The position numbers and the translations under genes are program-made. From positions 186,001 to 250,000 of the forward strand of contig JAXBDG010000019.1 of the NCBI GenBank assembly GCA_036320915.1: DNA of 64,000 nucleotides. Direction: 5' to 3'. The notes below the pieces were generated by a model. It did no database searches. It was not told where the DNA came from and worked only from the letters and a program-made list of their open reading frames with translations. Shown piece after piece: positions 45,601 through 56,552 of this stretch. Origin of the DNA: Linnemannia elongata (taxonomy: Eukaryota; Mortierellomycota; Mortierellomycetes; Mortierellales; Mortierellaceae). Positions within the stretch are counted from its first letter, which is position 1; every line of letters begins with the position of its first letter.

Positions 45601-46984
45601 ATGGTATGACTCGCTCCTTCCAAATACAAGTACAAGGAAGAATAAACAACAACAGACGCACGCAAAAAAAACAATCACAATCTCCAGGACGACAACCAAC
45701 GACGCTGACTTGAGCAGCAGAAGTTTACAGGAAATGGCGTTATCAAGAGGATTAACGACAGCAAGGTTAATTGACTACTCGGCTCAATCGCTTTCACGAC
45801 AAGCTGATACGTCTTTGTCAAGAAGGATCGAGTCGACGCCACCACAAATCTGCTTTTTATAAACAGACGGATCAGTTGCAGCATATCAACGTCCAGCATG
45901 TGGCGACTTCGAGCTAATGGTCCCAGCAACGGGCAGCAAGCAAGCACGACAAACGTATAGGATATATGGTACTGTTACATCTCTTGTTAACTTTGATGCT
46001 TCCTCTCTTGTTCTCGACACTCATAGGCGATCTCAAAAAACTCAAAAATGATGAATCTGATTAACTTCAGGCTCAGGATCACACTGTCGGACTCGCGTGT
46101 GTTGACCGGCCAGATGCTGGCCTTTGACAAGCACATGAACTTGGTTCTCGCTGACTGCGAGGAATTCAGAAAGATCAAAGCAAAGGATGGCGCACCCTCG
46201 GGACAAGCACGCGAGCAGAAGAGGACATTGGGATTGGTCATTCTCCGTGGCGAGATCATCGTCAGCATGAGCGTTGACGGACCTCCCCCACCAAGCGGTG
46301 AGGACCAGAAGTCGCGTCTTTCACAGGTATGTCTATTTCATTTGGTCATAACACACGTTGCGCGTCGATCTATCGCCAGTGCATCGCTCATGAAAGCCCA
46401 ACATCTAACCCATATAATCTCTATGTTTATGCTATATCAGTTGAGCGCCGGATCAGGAATTGCAGCACCTGCTGGCCGTGGTATGCCCGTTGTCCCTGGA
46501 GTTGCCCCAGGATTGACTGGACCAGTTCGCGGTGTTGGCGGACCTGCCCCAGGAATGATGTTGCCCCGCGGACCAGCCGCGGCGGCACCGCCAATGGCAT
46601 ATGGTCGTGGTATGCCCCCAGGCGGTATGCCCCCACCAGGCATCCCCCCACCAGGATTCCGCCCAATGGGTATGGTGCCACCTCCCGGTATGCCCGGCAT
46701 GGCACCGCCTCCTGGCTTCCGTCCCGGTATGGTCCCTCCTCCTGGTTTCCGTCCTGGTATGCCCCAGGGTGGTCCTCCTCCAGGTTTTCCTCCAGGTTTC
46801 CCTCCCGGACCTCCCCCAGGGTATGTATTTTTTTCTCTGCTGACGCGATTGTTGCTTGGTCTGCACTGATAGGGACATGAATACTAATGATTGAGTGCTT
46901 TTTGTTAACCACTGTTATAGATTCCAAGGACCTCCCCCTGGTTTCCGCCCTCCTCCTCCCGGATACCAGCGCCCCCCTCAATAG
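45601..46984 (+). CDS. SNRPB: Small nuclear ribonucleoprotein SmB/B'
   Basis: Four coding exons (45601-45603, 46027-46326, 46441-46820, 46921-46984) give 248 residues. The first exon contributes only the ATG, followed directly by the donor GTATGA. The protein then reads [20 protein letters not shown], matching the SmB start 'GKSSKM....DYRMR..L'. Sm motif 1 ([24 protein letters not shown]) and Sm motif 2 ([23 protein letters not shown]) are complete. The C-terminal half is a Gly/Met/Pro-rich tail of repeated PPPGFRPGM units, longer and more regular than in yeast and like metazoan SmB. SmB is part of the heptameric Sm ring of U1, U2, U4 and U5 snRNPs. Confidence 0.97.
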
Positions 46985-48060
46985 AGGAGCGAAAGCAAGG
47001 ACGGCGAAAGATCCAAGCCTGTCATCGTTTTATGAATGCATGTCTGCTCTGTTTTTGAAAGTGTAATAAACTGCGAATTTTCGTTATTATTCCAATAGCC
47101 CCGCACTCTTTCCCTCATAAATGAAGAAGGAAGGAGAGGTAATGTGAGAGAGAAGAAAACGTAAAGGATGATTTTCTGTTTGCAAACAGGTCCGGACAAG
47201 ATGAAAATCAGATATGATTCCCATTTGCACGATCGTCGTCGTCGTTGTTTCTGCTGCTGTTGCTCCTCTTAGATCGCTCTGCACTGGTTTATCCACTGTG
47301 CTGCTGTTGTTTCCTGATACCACACTTTCTATGCACTGTTGGTTGCACAAGCCCATTTCTTGCCTTCTTTTTTTTTTGATGTCTTTGTTCACCAACCGTT
47401 GCAGGTGTACCCCTTTCTTTTTTCAGTTTCTTTTCTCTCTTTTCTTCCTACTTTTCGCCTTCCGTCTTCTCCACCCGTATATCCAGCTTCTTGTTCTACA
47501 TTACCCGTTTCTGAGGTATCATCGATCATCCTCTTATCCCTCTGCCTGGTTCAACGCGAAGTGGGGTGTTCGCGTGGCTTGATCTTCCTTCCTCCGCCAC
47601 CTTTCAGACCCGATCTTCGCATCACTTCCCCCCGCCCTTTTTCTCCCCTCATCTTCATTTCCTTTCGTTTCCTTCTCTTTATTCCCCGATCCAATCTTTC
47701 AGTCGTTCAAACTGTTTCATGCCTCATACCCCCCACACTGCAATCCGTCCTTCTCCGCTTACTTCGTACACCACCTCACACCTCTTACATTCATATATCA
47801 CTCAATCCCCTTGTTCCTCACTTCCTTTCCCATCCTCTACGACCATCTCCACGACCATCATCTCCTTTTCTGTATCTCTTCTACTGTTATACCTTGTAAG
47901 TTGGTTGTTCACACGACGTCGTCCATCACCCGTTGCTGAATAGAAGCATAATGGTATTGTCGCGTGGGGTTACAAACTGGGCTAACACTTTTTGGCCGAT
48001 CTCATTCTTTACCAAATTCATTCCACCCCACCAACTATAGCCCATCAGATATTAGCTGGG
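46985..48060 (+). promoter_or_regulatory. SNRPB 3' end and long C/T-rich leader of the next gene
   Basis: About 1.1 kb. Probable SNRPB 3' end with AATAA at about 47065. From about 47360 to 47900 the plus strand is C/T-rich. Open frames here are low-complexity and rejected. Confidence 0.5.
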
Positions 48061-50736
48061 ATGTCGTCGCAACACCCTCTCGATAACAACAACACCTCTA
48101 TACCCATCCACCAACAATATGAACAACAACAACAATACCCTCACCACCAACAACAAACCCCTCCCCATTCTCAACAACAGGATCATCATCTCCACCACCA
48201 ACACCATAATGAGGCACCACTACCGCCAACAACAACGACAACGACAGATATAAAGCTGCCTCTGGAGCTGGGACTTCACGGAACGATCGCCTTCTTGTCC
48301 ATTTATGCGGTCTGTTCCATCCTGACGACTATCCGGTTCCAAAGCATGCATGGATATACCTCTCTCACGGCACTATTCCTCCTCCTTGTCACCGCTGCCT
48401 CCTTCGTCATGGCCGTTGGGTATATGATCCTGGCGTGGTGGGTGCGTACGGCTGAGGGGGCTGCTCATGTCCGATCCCATTTGCTCCTTCAACGCAATGG
48501 TCGACTTTCATCGGATGTGGAGACCTCAACCTCTTTTACCAAACGCAACTATGGAGAGGCGATGACCTTGTCCCGCACCGTTGAGCTGGCAACCAGTGCT
48601 GTCGTACGAGTTTCGCTCTTTCTGGTCTCGCCTCTTCCTCGGCTCAGTATCCTGATCGGGTTTGTGGCCGCGTGCTTCTTGGCAGCCACAATGCAGTGGT
48701 TCAAGATCCGGAATGGACTCGATTGTGCTGCCGTTGCGCCTCAGTATCGACACTTCTGTGCGACGACCAAGGCCGCGGTGACTTCGACGACGATCACGGC
48801 TTGCTTCTGGATTGTCTGGTTGGGGCTATGGTTCCGTCGGTCGTACAGTGTCTATAAGGAGGAGCAGAAGGCGGGCGAACAGGAGAGAGAACAGGATTCG
48901 AGTGCTGGACATAGAGAGGAGATCTTGATTGCTATGCCTGATGAAGTACAAGGTGTCTCTCAAGTCGCTGAAGTGAGCCAGCCCTTCATGCAAGCACAAC
49001 GCAACAAAAATACCAGCATGCTATACCTCCATAACAACCAAACTCCACACAGCAAGTCTCCTCAGCAGCAACAAAGAAAAGCTGTAGACCCAAACGACTC
49101 ATCTCTCGGACTTGGAATCGACATCACCGCCACCACTAATGGAGACAACGGTGCGGGCACCGGCGAAACTGCCTCATCGAGCACAGTCTTTGACAGCTCG
49201 ACTCCTCACCTTCCTGTACGATCCAGGTTCATGAGGGACGCCGAAACGGCCTCAATTACTGGCAAGAGTGCCACCTCGATCGCACGCGATAGCATCTTTG
49301 AGAGAGAGAAACCCAATCCTGGGAGAATACGTGATCACGCCAAGGTATTCCCTATGGCTCGCGCGAGTGCCAGCAGTCTTCAAGAAGTTGCCGCTGGTGG
49401 TAGTACCAGAGGAACACCCATCATCTACACCGCCGGTTCACCCGCACAGTTGGCCACAGGAGGAGGATCGCCTTTTGCCTCTGGAGTCACTACCCCAACC
49501 ACCCCACGCGCTCGCGCTGGATACATGGGAAAAGACACCTTCAAGGCTCTCAACAATCTTCCCCGGTCATCCTCAATGGGAGCCATTGCCAACATGTACC
49601 CAACCGCTCCTTCATTTTCTACACACGCGTCGCCCATCCCGAACAACAATCACTTCAGTGAAAGCTATAATAACTTTACCGGAACCCCCAAGAGCTATCG
49701 TTCCATGACCGCCTTCCCCCAGAGCCCTGCAGATGCCACCCTGGCCGAGCAGAGTATGGACGAGCAGTTAAAGGCCATTCGCCGGAGGTCTTTTGCGTCG
49801 GATGTGATGAACAGCCCTGGCGGGTCTGCGGCAATGCTGGAGTCTGCGCAGATGAACTCGCCTTCTTTGATGGCGACTCCCCTTGGCGGTGGTGGTGGCG
49901 GTAGCGAAGTTGGTAGTATTATGGGTATGGGCTCACCGTCGTCGGTTCTGTCACGTAGCAAGGGAAAGTTCCGCGCCGCGTTCTCGTCCCCTAGCCTGAA
50001 CACTCTTGCAGGCGGCAGTGGTAGGAGGCGGTCGTCGCTGGGCATAACATCGGTGATTAATTCGATTGTTAACTCCCCCGCCGACTCTGGCGATTCCTCT
50101 CCTTCCTCATACTACTCACCCGCCGAATCGGCCACCACTCCTCGCTCAACAGATTACTCCTCACTCCACCGCCGCGGCAGTGATGCCGAAACGACCAACA
50201 GCGACAACGACGGCCAATCCTCCCTGTACTACTCCACTTCCGACTCCCGAAACCGCCGCCAACATCTCACTGTCTCTGCCCAGGAACTCCTCCGTGCAGA
50301 ATACGGAGATCTGTATCCTGTCCTCCCAGACGCCGGACTGGACGATATGGAGAACATTAATGCAGAGACGGACTCGATCGCCAGTATGGGTCGCCCACGG
50401 TCTAACTCTGTCTCTTCTGCGGGAACATCCCGATCCAGTGGCGGGTCTTCTTCTTACTCGTCTTCGAATGAACAAGGTCAGGGACGTGTGAAGCAGCCAG
50501 GCCCTCCCAATTCGTTCATGAACAAGGTCCGCAACGGTGCAGGCAACTATCGATTACCACGCAAGCAACAACAACTACAACAGCAGCAGCAGCAACAACA
50601 ATCGATCCGTAATGTCGGATCAAACGGAAACTTGACGAACAAGTCGATTAGTAGTCTGAACAGCAAGAAGTTTCCTTCCCATGGCGACCTTTCAAAGTAC
50701 AGCTGGGACTATCGCAAGGAATTGCCCATCGATTAA
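48061..50736 (+). CDS. Large four-TM, serine-rich membrane protein, unknown function
   Basis: An intronless frame of 891 residues. The N-terminal 65 residues are Gln/His-rich with poly-Gln and poly-Thr. Four transmembrane helices follow (about 72-92, 101-128, 192-212 and 241-259), an arrangement like MARVEL-domain or related tetraspan proteins, although I see no diagnostic motif. The remaining 630 residues are hydrophilic, rich in Ser/Thr/Asn/Gly with short basic patches (RRRSF, GRRRSS) that resemble kinase sites, and with another poly-Gln near the C-terminus. The layout suggests a plasma-membrane or septal protein with a long disordered, phosphorylated cytoplasmic tail, which is inference. 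The start at 48061 was chosen as the first ATG in frame. Confidence 0.8.
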   Translation: MSSQHPLDNNNTSIPIHQQYEQQQQYPHHQQQTPPHSQQQDHHLHHQHHNEAPLPPTTTTTTDIKLPLELGLHGTIAFLSIYAVCSILTTIRFQSMHGYTSLTALFLLLVTAASFVMAVGYMILAWWVRTAEGAAHVRSHLLLQRNGRLSSDVETSTSFTKRNYGEAMTLSRTVELATSAVVRVSLFLVSPLPRLSILIGFVAACFLAATMQWFKIRNGLDCAAVAPQYRHFCATTKAAVTSTTITACFWIVWLGLWFRRSYSVYKEEQKAGEQEREQDSSAGHREEILIAMPDEVQGVSQVAEVSQPFMQAQRNKNTSMLYLHNNQTPHSKSPQQQQRKAVDPNDSSLGLGIDITATTNGDNGAGTGETASSSTVFDSSTPHLPVRSRFMRDAETASITGKSATSIARDSIFEREKPNPGRIRDHAKVFPMARASASSLQEVAAGGSTRGTPIIYTAGSPAQLATGGGSPFASGVTTPTTPRARAGYMGKDTFKALNNLPRSSSMGAIANMYPTAPSFSTHASPIPNNNHFSESYNNFTGTPKSYRSMTAFPQSPADATLAEQSMDEQLKAIRRRSFASDVMNSPGGSAAMLESAQMNSPSLMATPLGGGGGGSEVGSIMGMGSPSSVLSRSKGKFRAAFSSPSLNTLAGGSGRRRSSLGITSVINSIVNSPADSGDSSPSSYYSPAESATTPRSTDYSSLHRRGSDAETTNSDNDGQSSLYYSTSDSRNRRQHLTVSAQELLRAEYGDLYPVLPDAGLDDMENINAETDSIASMGRPRSNSVSSAGTSRSSGGSSSYSSSNEQGQGRVKQPGPPNSFMNKVRNGAGNYRLPRKQQQLQQQQQQQQSIRNVGSNGNLTNKSISSLNSKKFPSHGDLSKYSWDYRKELPID

Positions 50737-50815
50737 AAAATAAAATAAAAACATCATCGTTCTTGTAAAGCTACAGACATACAAATCCTTCAATTGATAC
50801 TTTTTGCTGAATTCT

Positions 50816-50828
50816 GGGGGGGGGGGGG
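50816..50828. repeat. Poly-G run (13 nt)
   Basis: A short G run in the convergent spacer between two genes. Confidence 0.85.
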
Positions 50829-50908
50829 TTTATTTCGTTTGTCACAGGTAACAAGATACAAATAAAATAAGTGAACCCAAAAGAGGCACGACAGGGATCT
50901 CATCCTTA

Positions 50909-53900
50909 TCACTTCAAGAGCTTCTTGAGCCGCCGCAAAGTCTTGGCCTGAGTGCTGTGTGCCAAAGCAGGACTGACACTCTCATGCGTCTGCATTGTCA
51001 GAATTGCAGCTGTCTGACCGTCATAGACAATTCCATCCAGCAGTTCCCAGAACACGACAGGGTCTTTCAGTGACAAGCAAGGATCAGACACAATCTTATC
51101 TGCATTGTGGATACTCGTCACGACCGATGCCACAAAGCTACAAAAAAAAAGGAAGGCAAGGGTCAGTGAGTAGAAAAGGGTCGAAAGGAGAGCAAAAAGT
51201 CAAGAACAAAAAAAAAAAAAAAACGCGTCAACAACTTCACAATACCTGTCCCCTGCTCCTGTAACACTCTGTGTCGACCCCACCTTATGCGCTGGAAACA
51301 TTTTCCACCTCAACGCCCCATCCGGATGGCCCTTTCCTCCAACTCCTGCTCCTCCTTGCGCCGCAGACGCACTTGCAGATCGCTGAAAGGTCAACACACC
51401 TTTTGCTCCCAACTTGATAAAGAGTGTCGGGATGAACTGCGAAAGATCCGCCGCGTCTCTCAAAAGATCCGCATACTCGGAATCCTCTATTGCGTGACGC
51501 ATGTCATTCGAGAAGAACTCAGAGGATCCGCCGATACTACTCCGGTCAGACAGGGCGTTGGTATAGTCCATCAGCTCTCGGGCTTGTTCCGCCATAGCTG
51601 CCAACTCGTATTCGTTAGGACTGGAGAAGCGCAAGAGGCCGTCTTTTAAAGTTTCCAGGAGGGATCTGTCGAGTGGTCGTGCGCATTTGGCAACTGAAGT
51701 GGGCTCAAAGAACGCTGTTTTTCAGGGTAATACAATTTATAAGATAGAATCAGTGACACCTTTTTTCACAACGATACCCTCACACTGGAGAAGGAATGGG
51801 GGGGAGAGACTCGGAAATGCGTGCCATATGAACTTACTTTGAACATTCTGGCCGCGGCATGTTTCAAGGATCGCCTTCATGCACTCGGAAGAAATATTGG
51901 CATCAAAGCACACGGTTCTTGGCTTATAGTTCCTGATGGCATTCTCGACCTAAACACAAACAAAGAAACGAGCGGCTTGTAGTGTCAGCCTACAGACAAC
52001 CCACTTAAGAAATGAGCTATCAGTTTAGCGTTACGTCCACTCTAAAACGCGGCTCACCTTGTCGATAGGCACGAGATCAAAGATCTCCATGTCCGCAATA
52101 GCAGAAACAAGATTCCCCGACGCGTCATGGATCGCTGTGTAAGTAGCCGTCCTAGCTCCAGGTACTGGGTAAATCTCTGAACTATCGCCACCTCGACGCG
52201 CAATCGCGTTCTTCAACCAAGGACCAAACATATCCTCACTCGCTCCCTCCGAAGCCTCACCCACGACCGAGACAAATACAAGGTCGTTGCCGTTACCGCC
52301 GCCATTGAGCAACGAAATCCCCTCTGCGACGTTTCTTCCAACGCCACCAAGTGTATGACGTGTAGTGCCAGGGAAGGAACTGTGCAGAACATCCATTGCT
52401 GTCGCTGCTGTTGAGGTGATATCGACCACTGTGCCGCCAATGACCATGACCTACACGGAGGATTGATTCGCCAATTGACAGTGCATGCACAGTAAAGAAG
52501 AAGAGAAAAATAAAGCAGTTGGCGTTACACAATAGGAAGAAGAATGGTCGCTTAATTTATTCAAAAGTCCTGTTATCTTGTGGTTAGATCTCGGATCATG
52601 GCTTGCAGCTCCTTGTACTTCGTTTTTTTGAAAGAAATACGGGAGAGGTAGCCATGACCATATCTTAAAGCTCATGACGGAAATCAACTTACAGGTCCAG
52701 ACGCAGCCTGAGTATGCCTCATGCGACGAGCCGACGTAGAGTAGGAGCGATACTGAGTTCGCACATTCTATGAGTAACAACAAATAACAAATGTTTGTAA
52801 GGAATGTGCTGTTCGGTAGAGGTTTAGGTATAGACCAGTGGGTGAGTGACATCTAGTCAGTGATAATTACCAAGGCTGCGAGATCCTTTGCAATCTTGGC
52901 AGCAATGGACGCGTTTTGCTTCACAAGAGCGATGTCTAGTTAAAGGAGACATGCAAGCAGTCGTGTACTCGCAGTTAGTCGCTGTGGTCTTAGACAAAAA
53001 CCTTACAATCGCAAAAAGATAGCCAAACTGGCCCAGTAAAACAGAACATACTTGACTTCAAAGAGTTACCGCCTGTGAGCTCGTTAACTCGCTTGAGCAA
53101 GAAGGGTGTGCTTTCCTTGCCCACAATGCCTTGCTCACTATTCCCAATGATTGAAGAAAAAGGTCAGGTTCTAGGCTGTTTATGAATTTGTTCCGCATTA
53201 AAACATAACAAAGTATGCGCTTCGTCCTGGTTCACGAGTAAACGTACCTGGATTCCTTGACGGCAACATTGATGGCTTCTCCCACCAAAATGTCATCCAT
53301 GGCGTCTTCTTTTGCGATTGGGACACCAATGACAATCCCGCTTTGCAGATCGATGGCGTGGTTGGCAGCTAGAGGCGATAGGATCAATTAAGTTGAGCAT
53401 TATTAGTTATTTGGCCGCAGGTCGTCTTTTTCCAGCTATAATGCAACATATAACGCTGCACCTGATTCGCATACCAATTAGCTCGGCAGCCTCCTTAGGT
53501 GTCTCAATGTTGAGCATGCTCTAGTGATAGTAAAATCAACAAGGCGTTAGTGAGTTAATATATCCAGTCGGTGACATTGATGATCTTTGTTGGAGCTCAT
53601 TGGCCATGCCTACCTGGAAACCACTGGTGCGAGTGAAGAAGGCAGGAAAGTCCGTAGTCTTCCCGTAAGTCGCAACAGTGACACCCTGCGTCTCCAAGAA
53701 CTCCAATGTCCTGCCAATATCCAGAATCGACTTGACGCCTGCACAAACGACGGCGACGGGGGTACGTCCTAGCTCTGTGAGATCGGCACTCGCATCCATA
53801 GCTATTGCGTTTTTTTAAATGACAAACAAGTGCGGGTTAAAATTACAAATAAAACAATTGAAAGCTACACGATCAATTGACATTCTGGTCACACAATGAC

Positions 53901-54565
53901 AGGTGGGACTTACTCTCTTCGTATCCACGGTGCACACCACCGATTCCTCCCGTTGCAAACACCGAGATTCCAGCGCGATGTGCGAGCAACATTGTTGCAG
54001 ACACAGTCGTCGCTCCCGTTTGCTTCTATTAGATGTTGTACGCGAACAAAAGGCACCAAAGACATAAGTACAGCATTCACTCGTAAGCATTCATTTTCAG
54101 ACTCGTGCCGTCACCCTTTACAAGAAAATAAAACCTCATCCTTCGTACCTTGGCCATAACAACAGCAAGGTCGCGTCTAGAAGCCTTGACAGCCTCCCGT
54201 CCCATCTTGGCAAGGTGTCGGATCTGCTCCTGCGAAAGACCGATCTGGATCTGGCCGTCAAGAATGGCAATCGTCGCTGGGATGGCGCCATTATCCCGCA
54301 CGACCTTCTCGACAGCGATAGCGGTTTCAAAGTTGGCCGGGTAAGGCATGCCATGGGAGATGATGGTGCTCTCGAGGGCGACAAGGGGCTTCTTTTGCTC
54401 CAAGGCGACTTTTACTTCGTCCGAGAAGCGGAGGGTGGACGATAGGGTTGACAGGTGGCGAGGAGAAGATAAGGAAGAGTGGAGGGACACGGTCAACCGT
54501 CTCCCGGCAAGGAGTGTGGTCGGTGCGGCCTTGCGGAGGGAACTGGATGACACGGCACGCAGCAT
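50909..54565 (-). CDS. Fused pseudouridine-5'-phosphate glycosidase and pseudouridine kinase
   Basis: A multi-exon minus-strand gene; exons are about 54565-54149, 54025-53914, 53801-53614, then several small exons down to 50909. The N-terminus is Ser/Arg/Leu-rich without acids, like a mitochondrial presequence. The first domain is the IndA/PsuG glycosidase: '[14 protein letters not shown]', 'GLSQEQI', '[10 protein letters not shown]', '[30 protein letters not shown]', '[28 protein letters not shown]', 'ANHAIDL'. The second is a PfkB-type kinase: '[10 protein letters not shown]', '[10 protein letters not shown]' and 'SVTGAGDR' with the catalytic Asp. Together they convert pseudouridine to uracil and ribose 5-phosphate. 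In S. pombe and animals the two activities are also fused. The middle exons (53600-52700) were read only in part. Confidence 0.92.
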
Positions 54566-55110
54566 GGACGAGAAAGAGGACAGGAAGAGGTTGTTGGGAA
54601 CGGAGAACTGAATGAGCAGAAAAGGGAGGGACGGGAGAAAAGTGAAAGAAAAAGAGGAAAGGTGTGAATGGAAGAAGTGATGACGGTTGCGCCTGCCTGA
54701 CCGTGTGACTTTCTCCTCTGGCGCGCCACTTGCAACGCGTCCATTGGTTTTCTAATTCAATTCTACACAAACGAAAATAAAAATGCCCACGAGTGCGGCT
54801 GTTAGTCAATTGCTCTATCAATTGAACCGTTGGGCGTGTATTGTGTCGCATGAATGAATATGTAATCTTTTGCTCTTGCAGGCATAGGATCAACCTGTCA
54901 GTTGGAATTGGTAGGAACAGGAAACAAAATATACCGCCTCAATGCAATAGCTTCATTCAACAACAACCACAATAACCAATACTATAAGGCCAACAACAAA
55001 AACAAACACGGAGCAGAGCGGGTGACATAGTGATGATTATGGGCTTATGATATTGAAAACAAAAAACTCTCTACGTTTCTTTATCGTTTCTCTTTCCTGC
55101 GTCGTATCGT
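54566..55110. other. Intergenic region with a tRNA-like hairpin
   Basis: 545 bp between two minus-strand genes. At 54785-54835 (minus strand) there is a tRNA-like segment; see findings. Nothing else is supported. Confidence 0.5.
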
Positions 55111-56390
55111 TTAGTGATGGTGACCGTGGTTACCGGGGAAGTTCTCATCGGGCTCATAGGCAGTCCACTTGTAGACGTTGCCGCACTGGTCACAACGGTC
55201 AAACTCGTGGGTCTGGTCAATGAGGAGCCACTGAACCTCGTGGGTCTCGCCGGGAACACCTATTAAATTTACAGAGCATGCATCGAATGGAGAGATTCGG
55301 GCGTAAAAATTATATCAAGTTAGAGAAATAAAAAAAGACATCCGAACAAAAAAATCATTTCTCTGCACCTCAGACATGTGTGTTGCTCCTTGGGGGCTAT
55401 CGACTACAACAACAACAACAACGAAGACTACACCAATAACGTACCAGCGCATCCGACATAACGGATGGGATCACGGGAGTGGATGATGGTGGGGTTGGCC
55501 TTGGTACCACGGACGTGGACCTCCAAGGGAGCAAGATCGAAGATATCCTTGCCCTGCATCTTTCCCAAAAGCTCAGCACGCTCCAAACCAGTGGACTGGT
55601 CCAAGTCAGTGGGGGTGGAACCGGCAGCGGCACCGGGTCCCTGCTGGATCTTCACCTCGTGGTGGCCACCTAGATAAAATATTGGATAAAAGATTTCATA
55701 GCAAAGGTCAGTTGAAAGGTTCAAAAGTCGGAGACGTTTGTTCCACGGAAGCAACGCGGCGTAATTCCGTCAAATTGGCGCACAAAATTATCCCGCCTTC
55801 CAAAGAAACGCGACTGGTCCAGCGATCTGGTGGTGCTGTTGTGGCGAATGGTTGGTGAGCACAAGAAGTCCAGAAAGGACCCATTCTCCGTCGGACATGG
55901 GTATTTCGCAAAGGCCGAACAAGTTGCTGGTGGACTGACGTAGAGCGGGAAGATATTCGACTGGTGGATCATTCATACTGATCTCCGGATCCTGCCGCTC
56001 GGATTCTGCCAACCATTTCGGCGGAAAATAGTTCTTTTTCCCCTGCGGGATCTTATTTCTTTTGCTTATACCCACAACAAGATGTCCCAGTGGGCCGCCA
56101 TGGACATGGCACTCAGTTGTAAGAGTGTATGCTAGTAGATCGTCTGTGGTCCCTGTTATGGTCGATGATGTCCTTTATGTTGTCGATGGGAGACAATGGC
56201 GCAAAAAGAGTCTCCCCTGTCGGGTTTGTATACGAAAATTCTTTATCGGTAAAAAAGATCCGAAGGGGTGAGAGGGCAGTGAGTTGGAATACTCACCGAA
56301 GCGGACAGAGAGGGCAGAGAAGCGGGCGACGGGGGCAGCGCGGAGGGTGACGCGAGCCAAGGGGGCGCGGATGGAGCGAACAGCGAACAT
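55111..56390 (-). CDS. COX4: Cytochrome c oxidase zinc-binding subunit (yeast Cox4, mammalian COX5B)
   Basis: Three exons (56390-56297, 55669-55445, 55259-55111) give 155 residues. The first exon is a mitochondrial presequence (MFAVRSIRAPLARVTLRAAP, Arg/Ala-rich and without acids). The mature part has the family features: 'TDLDQSTGLERAELLGKMQGKDIFD', 'GTKANPTIIHS', then the Zn site 'YVGCAGVPGETHEVQWLLID' and 'HEFDRCDQCGNVYKW' (CxxC). The C-terminus is His-rich (GNHGHHH). Cox4 is an essential peripheral matrix-side subunit of complex IV. Intron 1 is 627 nt, longer than most in this window. Confidence 0.96.
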
Positions 56391-56552
56391 GGTGTGGTGA
56401 TGGAGTGATGTGTGATGGTGATTGGCAAAAAAGCATCAACTCTCGCTTTTTCGGGTACCAGAGGCAGGCTGCCTGTGCAGCTTTCAGTGACGTCTTTGAA
56501 GAAAAATGATCGTACGATAAAATGAAATGAAGAATGAAAGTACCACGTGATT

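Noticed and set aside
47214..47943. Open frames of 120-186 codons before the 48-kb gene
   Set aside because: C/T-rich leader sequence; low-complexity Pro/Ser/Leu/Phe translation.
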